A stretch of 64,000 bases of DNA from Deltaproteobacteria bacterium (GTDB lineage Bacteria; Myxococcota_A; Polyangia; Polyangiales; Ga0077539): the NCBI GenBank assembly GCA_947477565.1, contig CANJUR010000001.1:241181-305180 (forward strand). Direction: 5' to 3'. Shown here one piece after another: positions 1 through 8,226 of the stretch; the stretch's first letter is position 1, and every line of letters begins with the position of its first letter. The notes below the pieces were generated by a model. The model ran no database searches, had not been told where the DNA came from, and was given only the letters and a program-made list of their open reading frames with translations. Made by a program: the position numbers and the translations under genes.

Positions 1-1
1 C

Positions 2-655
2 GACGGCAACCGCACCGCAGGCGACGGCTGCTCGGCGCTCTGCCAGGTCGAGGCGGACCGCGCCTGCTCGGGAAGCCCGAGCGTATGCGTCGCGCTGGAG
101 CTTCTCTGCACCGACACGATCGACAACGACGGCGACGGCCAGACCGACGCGACCGACTCCGACTGCAGGATCCCGAGCTATTTCCCGGCCTGCCCGGCGG
201 GGCAGTCGCGCTGGATCGTCGAGTCCACCGGTGCGCCGATCTCGATCCCCGACGCCACCCCTGCTGGGATCAGCAGCACCATCACCCTCCCGCCGGGGCT
301 CGGCACGATCCGGCGGGTGGCGGTGGTGTTCGACATCACGCACCCTTGGGACTCAGACCTCGACATCAGCCTGACGCCTCCGGGCGCAGGGGTCGCCCTC
401 AACCTCTCGAGCGACAACGGCGAAGAGGGTGACAACTACACCCGGACGGTGCTTGACTCGACCTGTGCGAGCACGATCGTCGGCGGCGTTGACCTGGCTC
501 CCTTTAGCGGCTGCTTCTCGCCCGAGAGCACCCTGGAGACGCTCAACGGCACGCCAGCGAGCGGAGCCTGGCGCCTCGGCGTCGTCGATGACAGCGGGGA
601 CGACGTCGGCACCTTCCGCGGCTGGGCCCTGGTGCTCTGCACCACCACGCCCTGA
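2..655 (+). CDS. Surface protein C-terminus: disulfide repeat plus P domain (5' truncated)
   Basis: This is the last 217 codons of a protein that begins before the window; the frame is open from base 2 to the TGA at 653-655. The first residues (GDGCSALCQVE) match the Cys-rich motif of the DUF4215/myxobacterial disulfide repeat, which normally occurs in tandem. A short Asp-rich stretch (DTIDNDGDGQTD) follows. The last 130 residues or so look like a proprotein convertase P domain (a jelly roll seen beside secreted proteases), with the HPWDSDLDISL and SGAWRLGVVDDSGDDVG motifs. No catalytic domain is visible, so whether the whole protein is a protease or an adhesin cannot be told. Export to the surface is inferred from the Cys-rich repeat. 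Confidence 0.8.
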   Translation, partial: DGNRTAGDGCSALCQVEADRACSGSPSVCVALELLCTDTIDNDGDGQTDATDSDCRIPSYFPACPAGQSRWIVESTGAPISIPDATPAGISSTITLPPGLGTIRRVAVVFDITHPWDSDLDISLTPPGAGVALNLSSDNGEEGDNYTRTVLDSTCASTIVGGVDLAPFSGCFSPESTLETLNGTPASGAWRLGVVDDSGDDVGTFRGWALVLCTTTP

Positions 656-903
656 GGCAACAAGCGATCGAACACCCCAGCCGCTCTGGCACGAATCCGC
701 GGCAGTTACCGAAACTCCCAGCGAGGCCTCTCCAGCGCGGTGAGCGGTTGCTCTCGACAGCGCAAACCAAGGGGAACTTCGCATCGCGGATCTTGAAAGG
801 GGTAAGGGACGGCCGGTTGTGATCCCGGCCGCCACTCCCTCCGAACCGGACTGCCGAGATCAGTATTGTTTCGATGAGCGCTCCGGGTCATGTCTCGGCC
901 CCG

Positions 904-1683
904 ATGAACACCACTCCACGACGTCTGACCGCGCTGGCCTTCGTCGCCCTCGTCGCGTCTCTCCCGCGCGAAGCTGGCGCCCAGGAGCGCCCGTCGCTCA
1001 CGCAACAGTCCCAGGCGTGGGTGGCCTTCAACTACCAGGGCCCGCTGGCCGGGCGGCTCGGCGTCGTGGGCGACGTGCAATACCGGGTGTGGGACGACTT
1101 CACGCCGCAGCAGGTGCTCGTCCGGCAGGCGCTGGTGTGGTGGTTCACCCCGCGGCTTTTCGCGGGGGTCGGCTACGCGTGGACGCCGTTCTGGCGGGGC
1201 CCTGGCCTCGAAGGCTTTGTCGACGAACACCGCATCTATCAGGTGATTCAGTACCAGTACAACCACGCGCCGTCGGGCTTCGTGCTCCAGCTCCGCACGC
1301 GCGTCGAGCAACGACTCCGTCACCCCGACGCGGGCGTCGAGGTCGGGCTGCGGGCGCGGCAGATGGTGCGGGCGCTGCTCCCCGTCACGGCTGACCGGAA
1401 GCTGTCCGTCATCGCGTGGGACGAGGTTTTCGTGCACCTCGCCAACAGCGGCGGCGAACCGTCTGGCGTCGACGCGACCGGAGCTGCGACGCGCACCGCG
1501 CAGTGGGCCTACACAGGCTTCGATCAGAACCGCGCCTTCCTCGGCATGGGCTACCAGTTCATCCCCGGGGTGCTGCGGCTGGAGCTGGGGTACCTCAACC
1601 AGTTCGTACGGCGACCGAACAATCCGGCCGGCGACCTGATGAGCCACATCGCGCTGCTTCAGGTGTTCACCGCGTGGCGGTGA
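904..1683 (+). CDS. DUF2490 outer-membrane beta-barrel protein
   Basis: A 259-residue protein. The ATG at 904 is preferred over the in-frame ATG at 874 because it puts a normal Sec signal peptide (MNTTPRRLTALAFVALVAS, cleavage after about AGA) at the very N-terminus. The mature part alternates aromatic and hydrophobic residues, with motifs such as AWVAFNYQGPL, YRVWDDFTPQQ and FDQNRAFLGMGYQF, and has evenly spaced arginines; this fits the DUF2490 family of small outer-membrane barrels. Its substrate is unknown. It ends with an aromatic-rich strand (LLQVFTAWR) typical of barrels handled by the BAM complex. The gene stands alone, with about 120 bases to the convergent thioesterase. Confidence 0.75.
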   Translation: MNTTPRRLTALAFVALVASLPREAGAQERPSLTQQSQAWVAFNYQGPLAGRLGVVGDVQYRVWDDFTPQQVLVRQALVWWFTPRLFAGVGYAWTPFWRGPGLEGFVDEHRIYQVIQYQYNHAPSGFVLQLRTRVEQRLRHPDAGVEVGLRARQMVRALLPVTADRKLSVIAWDEVFVHLANSGGEPSGVDATGAATRTAQWAYTGFDQNRAFLGMGYQFIPGVLRLELGYLNQFVRRPNNPAGDLMSHIALLQVFTAWR

Positions 1684-1807
1684 CCATCGACTCCACCTCC
1701 GGGCTCTCGCGCCTCCGCCAGATGAACCCGTCGAGCACGTAGTGCGTCACCTGCGGCACCGCGAGCAACGGCACCAACCATCCCCGCGCTTCAGGGATAT
1801 GAGGGCA

Positions 1808-2632
1808 TTACTTGATGATGACGAAGGTCTGCTGGTTGAGGGCGACGAGGGTTCCGCGGGCGGTCCAGAGTTCGCGAAACTCCGCGACGAAGCCCTCGTG
1901 GGCGGCGGGCGCCGACGAGCGGCAGAACAGCGGTTCGGCCGGGTCGAGCATCGCCGGGTCGGCGAGCAGTTGCAGCGTAAACGACACCGTCGCCATCGGG
2001 CGGGGGGCGGTCTCCATGGCGAAGTGGGCGGGCCAGTAGGCGTCCATCAGACCGATGACCTCGGGAACCCCCAACGCCACGGTCTTCGCGAGCCGCACCC
2101 AGCCCTCGGCCCCCGGCTTCGAAGCACCGCTGAAGGGCCACGGACCCGTCGTGCGAAACTCGAACATCCGCGCGAAGTGCGGCCCCATCGGCGGGCGCAC
2201 CGGAATCACGTCCACCTCGGTCCAGGCTGTCGTCGATGCGGGTGCAGCGAGGGTGGTTCCGTCGCGCTCGGTGGTGCGCGACTTCCCCATGACGGCGCTC
2301 GCGTGGGCGAGCACCTCGCCGTTTTGCGCGAGCCAGGCGTCCCAACTCGACACGCCGTTGCCACGACGCAGAGCCTTCACCGTGATCTCCGCGGCCCCGG
2401 GCTTAACAGGGCCGACGATCTCGGCGCTTAGCGAGCGCAGCGTGCGGTCGGCCTCGGGCTCGGCATGGAGCATCGCGCGGGCGAGCGTTCCGAGGACGAG
2501 GCCACCGAAGGCGCCGCGGCCCTGCTGCCAGCCATCAGGAACGGAAGCGAGGTAGCGGCCATCGCCATCGGGCTCGACGTGCGAGGCCACCAGGAAGTCA
2601 TCGGTCGTGGGAGGGGCAAGCTCGTCGATCAT
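1808..2632 (-). CDS. Acyl-CoA thioesterase-like protein (double hotdog)
   Basis: A 274-residue protein starting at the ATG of MIDELAPPTTDDF; the longer open frame upstream is low-quality Pro/Arg/Ser-rich sequence and is not used. Residues near 33-45 (GWQQGRGAFGGLV) match the N-terminal hotdog of TesB-like thioesterases, where the GG helix start lines the acyl-CoA site. A second hotdog lies in the C-terminal half (DAYWPAHF, then MATVSFTLQLL), as in the TesB/acyl-CoA thioesterase-like family (HotDog_3). Probable role: hydrolysis of acyl-CoA in the cytoplasm. Chain-length preference cannot be read from the sequence. The catalytic Asp of TesB was not identified with certainty. The gene converges on the DUF2490 gene. 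Confidence 0.75.
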   Translation of the reverse strand: MIDELAPPTTDDFLVASHVEPDGDGRYLASVPDGWQQGRGAFGGLVLGTLARAMLHAEPEADRTLRSLSAEIVGPVKPGAAEITVKALRRGNGVSSWDAWLAQNGEVLAHASAVMGKSRTTERDGTTLAAPASTTAWTEVDVIPVRPPMGPHFARMFEFRTTGPWPFSGASKPGAEGWVRLAKTVALGVPEVIGLMDAYWPAHFAMETAPRPMATVSFTLQLLADPAMLDPAEPLFCRSSAPAAHEGFVAEFRELWTARGTLVALNQQTFVIIK

Positions 2633-2675
2633 CGCCCGGTCATAGGGGTTTCTCGACGCGCGTGGAAAGAGGCTT

Positions 2676-2867
2676 CTACGTCGTGAGCACCTCGACGAAC
2701 TCGGCGACCGCCCGCACGTCGGCGGCGTCAGTCTCACGGAGCTCGATGGGCCTGGAGTCGGGGTTGTCGGGGGGCAGGGGCACCCGCCGGGCGGAGAATC
2801 GCTCGAAGCGATTTTCTTGACGGTGGCGTGTCGGTGGTCGCACCCATAGGTTGGAGGCAATGAACAT
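2676..2867 (-). CDS. Short ORF or gene remnant upstream of the thioesterase
   Basis: An open frame of up to 63 residues. Its C-terminal 30 codons (NPDSRPIELRETDAADVRAV and on) have G/C-rich third positions like real genes here, whereas the N-terminal part looks random. It could be a very short gene starting at an internal GTG, or the surviving tail of a deleted gene. It ends 43 bases before the thioesterase start and its upstream part overlaps the start of the divergent lipoprotein. No family was recognised. Confidence is low. Confidence 0.2.
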   Translation of the reverse strand: MFIASNLWVRPPTRHRQENRFERFSARRVPLPPDNPDSRPIELRETDAADVRAVAEFVEVLTT

Positions 2868-3210
2868 GATGCGAACGCTTTCTTTTGTCCTGCTCCTCAT
2901 GGCTTGCACGCCGTCGGGGCCTTCGGATGGGCCCGCCGACAGCGGGGGGGCCGACGTATTCGCGGCGAGCGACGTGTTCGACGCGCCAGAGGCCGCGGTG
3001 CAGCCCGACGCCGCACCCCTGTGCTGTCCGATGGAGACGCCCTCGTGCGACTGCTTTCAGACCGGCGCGCGCGACGCCCTTACGGGCAGCTGCCAGCGCA
3101 TCTGCGACGCGGCTCCGACGGGCGTCACGCGCATGATGGGCGCCGACGGGTGCCCCTACTGGCGCACCTCGGCGGCCTCGTGCCTCAGGCCCGCTGACAG
3201 CGGATTCTGA
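2866..3210 (+). CDS. Small Cys-containing lipoprotein
   Basis: A 114-residue predicted lipoprotein. The ATG at 2866 is chosen because GGAGG at 2853-2857 lies 8 bases upstream; the ATG at 2860 is too close to it. The N-terminus MMRTLSFVLLLMACTPSG contains a lipobox (LLMAC), giving a lipidated cysteine near residue 14. An Asp/Ala/Pro-rich linker follows (DGPADSGGADVF onward), then a compact C-terminal part with cysteines in CCPMETPSCDCF, CQRIC and CPYWRTSAASC, which probably form disulfides. No family was recognised. The linker style matches other lipoproteins in this window. Confidence 0.65.
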   Translation: MMRTLSFVLLLMACTPSGPSDGPADSGGADVFAASDVFDAPEAAVQPDAAPLCCPMETPSCDCFQTGARDALTGSCQRICDAAPTGVTRMMGADGCPYWRTSAASCLRPADSGF

Positions 3211-3279
3211 CCCGAGCTGCGATCAGCGTGCGGGCGCGCAGGCGCGGCTGCGCAAGCCAGGGGTGAGGTCTGCGCGAGG

Positions 3280-4068
3280 TCAGGGCACCACGATGAAGCC
3301 GGTGGGGAGTCGGTCGATGATGGCGCCGAGGGCGGTGCGGTCGAGCGAGGCGCAGGGTGCGTCGCGGTGCTCGGTGAGGTGCCACTCGGCGCTGAGCGCG
3401 GTGTAACGCAGGTCGGCCCGCGCGCAGGCGAACTCGAGCGCGCGGTGCGTGTAGATGCTGACGTGGCCGTTGCGTGGGCTGAGGTACCACCACGACGCGC
3501 GTACCTCCTCGATGTCGGCCGGCGGCACCATCGTCGAGAAGAGCATCACCCCACCGGGCGCGAGCAGCTCGCGCATCTCCGCGAAGGTCGCGAGGGGGTC
3601 GGTGACGTGCTCGACCACCTCGGCGCAGAACACCAGCGCGAAGCACCCCGCGGGCGGCGCCGCGTGGCCCGCGGAGAAGGGGTCGTAGCCCCGTACCGCG
3701 GCGCGGTCGTCGAGCCGACGGGCGACCAAGCCGGAGCCCGCGCCGTAGTCGAGCACCCTGGGGCGCGCACCGAGGTCGCAGGCGCCGTCGAGTACCTCGC
3801 GCAGCAGCCGCGCGTTGCTCTCCGGGCGAATCGACCGGTACAGCGGATCGACTCGCGCGTAGTCGTCGTTGTAGATCTCGCGCGCGAAATCCTCGTGGGT
3901 GAAAGCGTCGCAGAAGGTCGTGAAGATGAAGCCGCACGCGCCGCAGCGGTAGTACGTGACCGTACGACCGGTGCGGGGCAGCACGAGCCCGGCGGGCTCG
4001 CAGCAGTTCTTCGCGAAGTCGACGGCGTCGAAGGGCGTGGCGGGCGCGCGGCAGATCTTGCAGTTCAT
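3280..4068 (-). CDS. Class I SAM-dependent methyltransferase with N-terminal zinc ribbon
   Basis: A 262-residue protein beginning MNCKICRAPATPFD. The N-terminus carries two CxxC pairs (CKIC near residue 3 and CGAC near residue 43), a zinc ribbon often fused to methyltransferases that act on sugars or surface polymers. The SAM motif I is VLDYGAGSGLVARRL around residue 103. Motif II/post-I acidic residues and the CAEVVEHVTDPL segment fit Methyltransf_12/23 enzymes. The C-terminal HVSIYTHRALE and WHLTEH segments are typical of this class. The acceptor substrate is unknown. An upstream frame extension to 4230 is random-looking, and the first good codon is this ATG. It stands alone next to a mobile-element scar. 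Confidence 0.75.
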   Translation of the reverse strand: MNCKICRAPATPFDAVDFAKNCCEPAGLVLPRTGRTVTYYRCGACGFIFTTFCDAFTHEDFAREIYNDDYARVDPLYRSIRPESNARLLREVLDGACDLGARPRVLDYGAGSGLVARRLDDRAAVRGYDPFSAGHAAPPAGCFALVFCAEVVEHVTDPLATFAEMRELLAPGGVMLFSTMVPPADIEEVRASWWYLSPRNGHVSIYTHRALEFACARADLRYTALSAEWHLTEHRDAPCASLDRTALGAIIDRLPTGFIVVP

Positions 4069-4186
4069 CGGGTAAACGGATCGGAGAGGGCGACAGCATC
4101 GCATGGCAGAACCCCATAGTCCGTTGCGGTGGTGACGGGGCGCGACGGTTGCACCGCGACGGGCCACAGAAAGGCGTCGCAACACG

Positions 4187-4417
4187 CTATGACCCACCGT
4201 CGATCCCGCTCGCTCCGCTGCCCGTGGCACGGGATCGCACGGGTTGCCGAAACGCGAAGACCACGAAGTTCACGGGCAGACGACGCGCGTCGAGGGCTCC
4301 GCCCGCGCCCACTGGACGGCTCTCTGACCCGATGACTCGGACCTCTCGGGCGGTGAGGCCGCGGTTGGTGCGCGGACGGCTGAAACGTGACGACTGGAGC
4401 ATGGTCCGGTTTTGCAT
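4187..4417 (-). CDS. Possible small basic protein beside the IS91 scar
   Basis: A 76-codon frame starting MQNRTMLQSSRFSRPRTN, preceded by a good AAGGAG ribosome-binding site 9 bases upstream of the ATG. The predicted product is basic and has no recognised domain. It lies in the roughly 500-base stretch between the methyltransferase and the first transposase remnant, which otherwise holds no convincing gene. It may be a leftover of the mobile element or spurious. Evidence is limited to the ribosome-binding site and the open frame. Confidence 0.2.
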   Translation of the reverse strand: MQNRTMLQSSRFSRPRTNRGLTAREVRVIGSESRPVGAGGALDARRLPVNFVVFAFRQPVRSRATGSGASGIDGGS

Positions 4418-4582
4418 GGCGGTGGCTCCTTGCGAGGAAGACCCGCGACGGACGCCCAATATTCGTGGCCGCGTCGTCGGTGCGCGGTGCGATAAACCAC
4501 CGCGGCCGGAGCACCTGCAGAGCTACTCTCAGGTACCTGCGCAGCTACTCCCGAGTACCTCCAGAGCTACACCGCCAGGCGG

Positions 4583-5540
4583 GTGCAGACGGGCGACATC
4601 GTGCGGTTCTTCGTGGATGCGCTGCGCGAGACTTCCCCCCTCAGGCGCGCGAATCATGGGGTGCTCGTGGCGCTCGCCCGCCGCCGCACCGCTGCGCTCG
4701 GCGGCCACCTCGCGGCCTGCGACACCTGCGGCCATGCGCCGTTGGTCTACCACTCGTGCCGCAACCGGCACTGCCCGACGTGCCAGAGCCTCGACCAGCA
4801 TCGATGGCTCGAAGCCCATCACAAACGCGTTCTCCCGACGCGCTGCTTCCAGGCCGTCTTCACGCTGCCCGAAGCGCTGCGGGCGATCGTTCGGTACAAC
4901 CGCGAGGCGTTCTTCGCGATGCTCTTTCAGGCCGCGTTGCAGACGCTGCCTGCACTGGCCCGCGACCCGCGACAACTCGGCGCGCTTCCCGCCATGACGA
5001 TGGTGTTGCACACCGTAGACGCGCGAGTTGCGCTTCCATCCCCACATCCACGCGGCGGTGAGCGCGGGCGGCCTCTCGCCCGAAGGCAGTCGCCGGGTGG
5101 CGAGCAGGGGCAACTACGCACGGCGCTCTACCGAGGCGACTGGGTGTTGACCGCGCCGAGCAGGTGTACGCGCACCTCCGCTCGATGGACGAGCGCTGCG
5201 TGATCTTCGCCACGAAGGGCGGCCCTGAGTGCGTGCTGTCGGGGGTCGAGTTTCTCCAGCGATTCGTCGATCACGTGCTCCCGAAGGGCTTCACGCGCAT
5301 CCGGCACTACGAGCTGCTCGCGCCCTGCCACGCGACGACCGCGCTGGAGAGAGCGCGCGTGTTGATCGCACCACCACCGCAGCCGGCGACGCTCACGCCC
5401 GACGACACGCCCACGAGCGGCAAAGGCGCGCTGCCGACATGGGTCGAGCGACTGATGGCGTTGACGGGCATCGATGCCGATCGGAGCGTGCGATGTGGCA
5501 CCGGTCGGCTTGCGCGACATCCGCTCGACTGCGAGTCGCC
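4583..5540 (+). pseudogene. IS91-family transposase remnant (frameshifted)
   Basis: Transposase sequence is spread over three reading frames. In the first (4583-5016) there is the N-terminal zinc-binding domain: CDTCG, then CRNRHCPTCQ, followed by WLEAHHKRVLPT and FQAVFTLPEALRA. After a frameshift near 5020 comes FHPHIHAAVSAGGLSPEGS, the HxH metal site of the Y2-type IS91 transposase (HUH nuclease). After a stop, a third frame (from about 5155) gives VEFLQRFVDHVLPKGFTRIRHY, the conserved C-terminal block. The stretch between the HxH block and the C-terminal block is much shorter than in intact IS91 transposases, so a deletion as well as two frameshifts is likely. IS91-type elements move by rolling-circle-like transposition. 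The element is dead. Confidence 0.85.
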
Positions 5541-5564
5541 CGGGGCAGAACCGCCTGCGCTCCG

Positions 5565-5911
5565 CAGCCATCCGCGCACCTCCTCGAAGAACCCCCGCGA
5601 CACGGCATTGAGCAGCGCCGCAGCGCCCGCGGCAGCGAGAGCACCCACCGCCGATACGGCACCAGCAGCAGCATGCGATCGCACTGGCGCGCGGCGGTCT
5701 TGCACGAGAAGGCCACCAACCGGCCGAAGCCGCAGCCCGGACACCGGGTGCGCATGAACCCGCACGCGAGCACCCCACACGGAAGAAACGCCTCGAACTC
5801 TGCGACGACATGCCTCAGCAGCGCGTGCCCGTCCTCGTGCATCTGCTCGGCGAAGGCGGCGAAGTGATCGCGCACGAGGCCATGCAGCACGCCATCGCGG
5901 ACGGGATCCCG
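5565..5911 (-). pseudogene. Second IS91-family (IS1294-like) transposase remnant
   Basis: On the minus strand, translated 5911 to 5565, there is a fragment of a different IS91-type transposase: EFEAFLPCGVLACGFMRTRC, then CPGCGFGRLVAFSCK, the N-terminal zinc-binding block of IS1294/IS801-like enzymes. The usual next block (CPSCGGRRM and so on) is missing. After a short garbled stretch, RRWVLSLP and, in another frame, LLNAVSRGFFEEVRGWLRSAG continue the family pattern. It is therefore truncated at the C-terminus, deleted inside and frameshifted. It meets the first remnant tail to tail. No intact terminal ends (oriIS/terIS) were identified. Confidence 0.65.
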
Positions 5912-6220
5912 GGCGCCAGCATGAGCGTGTCCACCGCCATCGGCCATCGGTGGGTCCGCGGGCAGAGCGACCGCCGTGCCGCCGCAAATCCGCTCTGCCT
6001 TCCGATGACCCAATGCCTCGCAGGGGTGGCGGCGGGTGGCGCAGAGCGTCCACGCGAAGCCGAGCGGCGTCGCCGAGGGACGGCCGACCGCCCGCGGGAC
6101 CCGCGACACGACGGGCTGATCCACTTTAGCCAACCGCACCCTTACCAACGTTGCTGCCGTGGACGATGTTCGCGAAGCCCCGTAAGGTCTGGAAACCATT
6201 CACCGCGAGGATGCCGAGAC

Positions 6221-7351
6221 GTGACGACGAAGACCCACTCGGGCGATCAGGGATCCCCTGCTACGCCGCGGCCGACGAGCCGTAAGGCACCGAATGCAAA
6301 GGCTCCGCGCGCGCCGAAGCCGCAGCGCCCGAACGAAGAGACCGAGGAGGAAACCAAGCCGGCACGGTCTTCGGACGACGGCGAACTAGAGACCAACGAC
6401 GACGGCGACGACGCGGTCGTGGGCGAGCTGGCAGGGGACATCGGCGACGACGACGGCGTCATGGACGTTCGCCTCGAGGCGCCGAAAGAGCGCGGACTCA
6501 AGCGGTACGACGCGTTCACGGCGTATCTCTCGGAGGTGCAGCGGCACAAGCTGCTGACGCCCGACGAGGAGCATGAGCTCGCGGTGCGCTACGCGACGAC
6601 ACAAGACGTGAAGGCCGCGGCCCGCATGGTGACCGCCAACCTGCGGCTGGTGGTCAAGATCGCCTTCGAGTACCGCCGCGCGTATCGCAACCTCATGGAT
6701 CTCATCCAGGAGGGAAACATCGGGCTGATGCAGGCGGTAAAGCGCTACGACCCGTACCGCGGCGTGAAGCTCTCGTCCTACGCAGCCTGGTGGATTCGCG
6801 CGTACATCCTGCGCTTCATCCTGAACAACTGGCGCCTGGTGAAGCTGGGCACCACGCAGACGCAGCGAAAACTGTTCTTCAATCTCAACAAAGAGAAGCA
6901 GCGGCTCATCTCCCTCGGGGTAGATCCGACCTCCGCGGAGTTGTCGCGGCAACTCGACGTGCCCGAACAAGAGGTCATCGAGATGGATCGTCGGCTGTCC
7001 GGCGCCGACCTCTCCCTCGATGCGCCCATCGGCGACAGCGACGGTAGAGCCACCACTCGGCTGGACTTGCTCCCGTCGCCCAACGCCCGCGTTGACGACA
7101 TGCTCGCGGGCGCAGAAATCAGCGACATGGTGCGCGAGCAGCTCGAGGCCTTCGGCGCCACGCTGATCGCCAAAGAGGCCGCGATCTTCCGCGACCGGCT
7201 GATGTCCGACGAGCCCGCGACCCTGCAGGAGATCGGCGATCGGTACGGCATCTCCCGCGAGCGCGTGCGGCAGATCGAGAAGCGCCTGCAGGACAAGCTC
7301 CGCGTGTACCTGCAGAGCAACCTCGGCGAGGCGATAGACCTCGGTGGGTGA
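6221..7351 (+). CDS. RNA polymerase sigma factor, sigma-32/RpoH-like
   Basis: A 376-residue sigma-70 family protein. The GTG at 6221 (MTTKTHSGDQ) is the most credible start; the open frame further upstream runs through the mobile-element scar. Residues 1-90 are a Pro/Lys-rich then Asp/Glu-rich disordered extension. Region 1.2/2 follows (AYLSEVQRHKLLTPDEEHEL near 101-120; NLRLVVKIAFEYRRAYRNLM near 140; YAAWWIRAYILRFILNNW near 187-204). TQTQRKLFFNL (212-222) corresponds to the RpoH box seen in sigma-32 proteins. Region 4.2 (IGDRYGISRERVRQIEKRL) is complete. Probable role: promoter recognition for heat-shock or alternative regulons. Its stop overlaps the rsmI start by 8 bases. Confidence 0.85.
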   Translation: MTTKTHSGDQGSPATPRPTSRKAPNAKAPRAPKPQRPNEETEEETKPARSSDDGELETNDDGDDAVVGELAGDIGDDDGVMDVRLEAPKERGLKRYDAFTAYLSEVQRHKLLTPDEEHELAVRYATTQDVKAAARMVTANLRLVVKIAFEYRRAYRNLMDLIQEGNIGLMQAVKRYDPYRGVKLSSYAAWWIRAYILRFILNNWRLVKLGTTQTQRKLFFNLNKEKQRLISLGVDPTSAELSRQLDVPEQEVIEMDRRLSGADLSLDAPIGDSDGRATTRLDLLPSPNARVDDMLAGAEISDMVREQLEAFGATLIAKEAAIFRDRLMSDEPATLQEIGDRYGISRERVRQIEKRLQDKLRVYLQSNLGEAIDLGG

Positions 7352-8216
7352 CGGACCCGCGGGCTCGCTTCTCGTCGTCGCGACCCCCATCGGCAACCTC
7401 GAAGACATCACCCTCCGCGCCCTCGCGGCGCTGCGATCCTGCGACGTAGTGCTGGCAGAAGACACGCGCCGCACCCGCGCGCTGCTGCACGCCCACAACA
7501 TCGAGCGACCGCTTGAGCGCCTCGACGACCACGTCGTTCGCACGCGCGGCGAAGAGATGCTCGACCGCATGGCCGGGGGACAGACCTTCGCGCTCGTCAG
7601 CGACGCCGGGACGCCGATGGTCAGCGATCCGGGCGCGGCGCTGGTGCGGGCCGCGGTGGCGCGTGGGGTGCGCGTCGTGGCGCTGCCGGGTCCGAGCGCG
7701 GCGCTCGCAGCGCTGGTGGTATCCGGGCTCGCCGGGGCGGGCTTCCGCTTCGTGGGTTTCCTGCCGCGCGATGGGAGCGAGCGGCGAGCGGCGATGATGG
7801 CGGCCGCGCGTGACCCGCTGCCGACGGTGATCTACGAGTCGCCCGACCGCACCCTCGACACCCTCACCACGCTGCGCGCAGTCTGCGGCGACGACCGTCG
7901 CGTGGCCCTCTGCCGCGAGCTTACCAAGCTCTACGAGACCGTCGTCCGCGACTCCCTAGGCGGCCTCGTCAATGCCCTCGTCGCGGGCACGGTGATCGTC
8001 CGCGGGGAGGTCACTCTCGTGCTCGAGGGCGCTCCTGCCAGCGCCCAGGGCGCGGGCGACGAACTCTCTCCACAGGCCTCCCTCGACGCCGCTCTCGACG
8101 CCGCTCTTGCGGCAGGCCTGAAGCCCGCAGACGCCTCCCGCGAGGTCGCGCGCGCGCTCGGCCTGCGCCGCGCGGACGTCTACGCACGCATCCTCGAGCG
8201 CACCACGCGCGGCTGA
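7344..8216 (+). CDS. rsmI: 16S rRNA (cytidine-1402-2'-O)-methyltransferase RsmI
   Basis: A 290-residue protein starting at a GTG inside the end of the sigma-factor gene (8-base overlap, so probably translationally coupled). It is a tetrapyrrole-methylase-fold SAM enzyme that 2'-O-methylates C1402 in the ribosomal P site together with RsmH. Seen motifs: LLVVATPIGNLEDITLRA at residues 9-26, AEDTRRTRALL, VSDAGTPMVSDPG near 85-97, VALPGPSA, FVGFLPR and YESPDR. The C-terminal helical part (SREVARALGLRRADVYARIL) matches the usual RsmI tail. Length is normal for the family. It converges on the next gene with a gap of only 10 bases. Confidence 0.93.
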   Translation: MGDGPAGSLLVVATPIGNLEDITLRALAALRSCDVVLAEDTRRTRALLHAHNIERPLERLDDHVVRTRGEEMLDRMAGGQTFALVSDAGTPMVSDPGAALVRAAVARGVRVVALPGPSAALAALVVSGLAGAGFRFVGFLPRDGSERRAAMMAAARDPLPTVIYESPDRTLDTLTTLRAVCGDDRRVALCRELTKLYETVVRDSLGGLVNALVAGTVIVRGEVTLVLEGAPASAQGAGDELSPQASLDAALDAALAAGLKPADASREVARALGLRRADVYARILERTTRG

Positions 8217-8226
8217 TCTTCAATCG

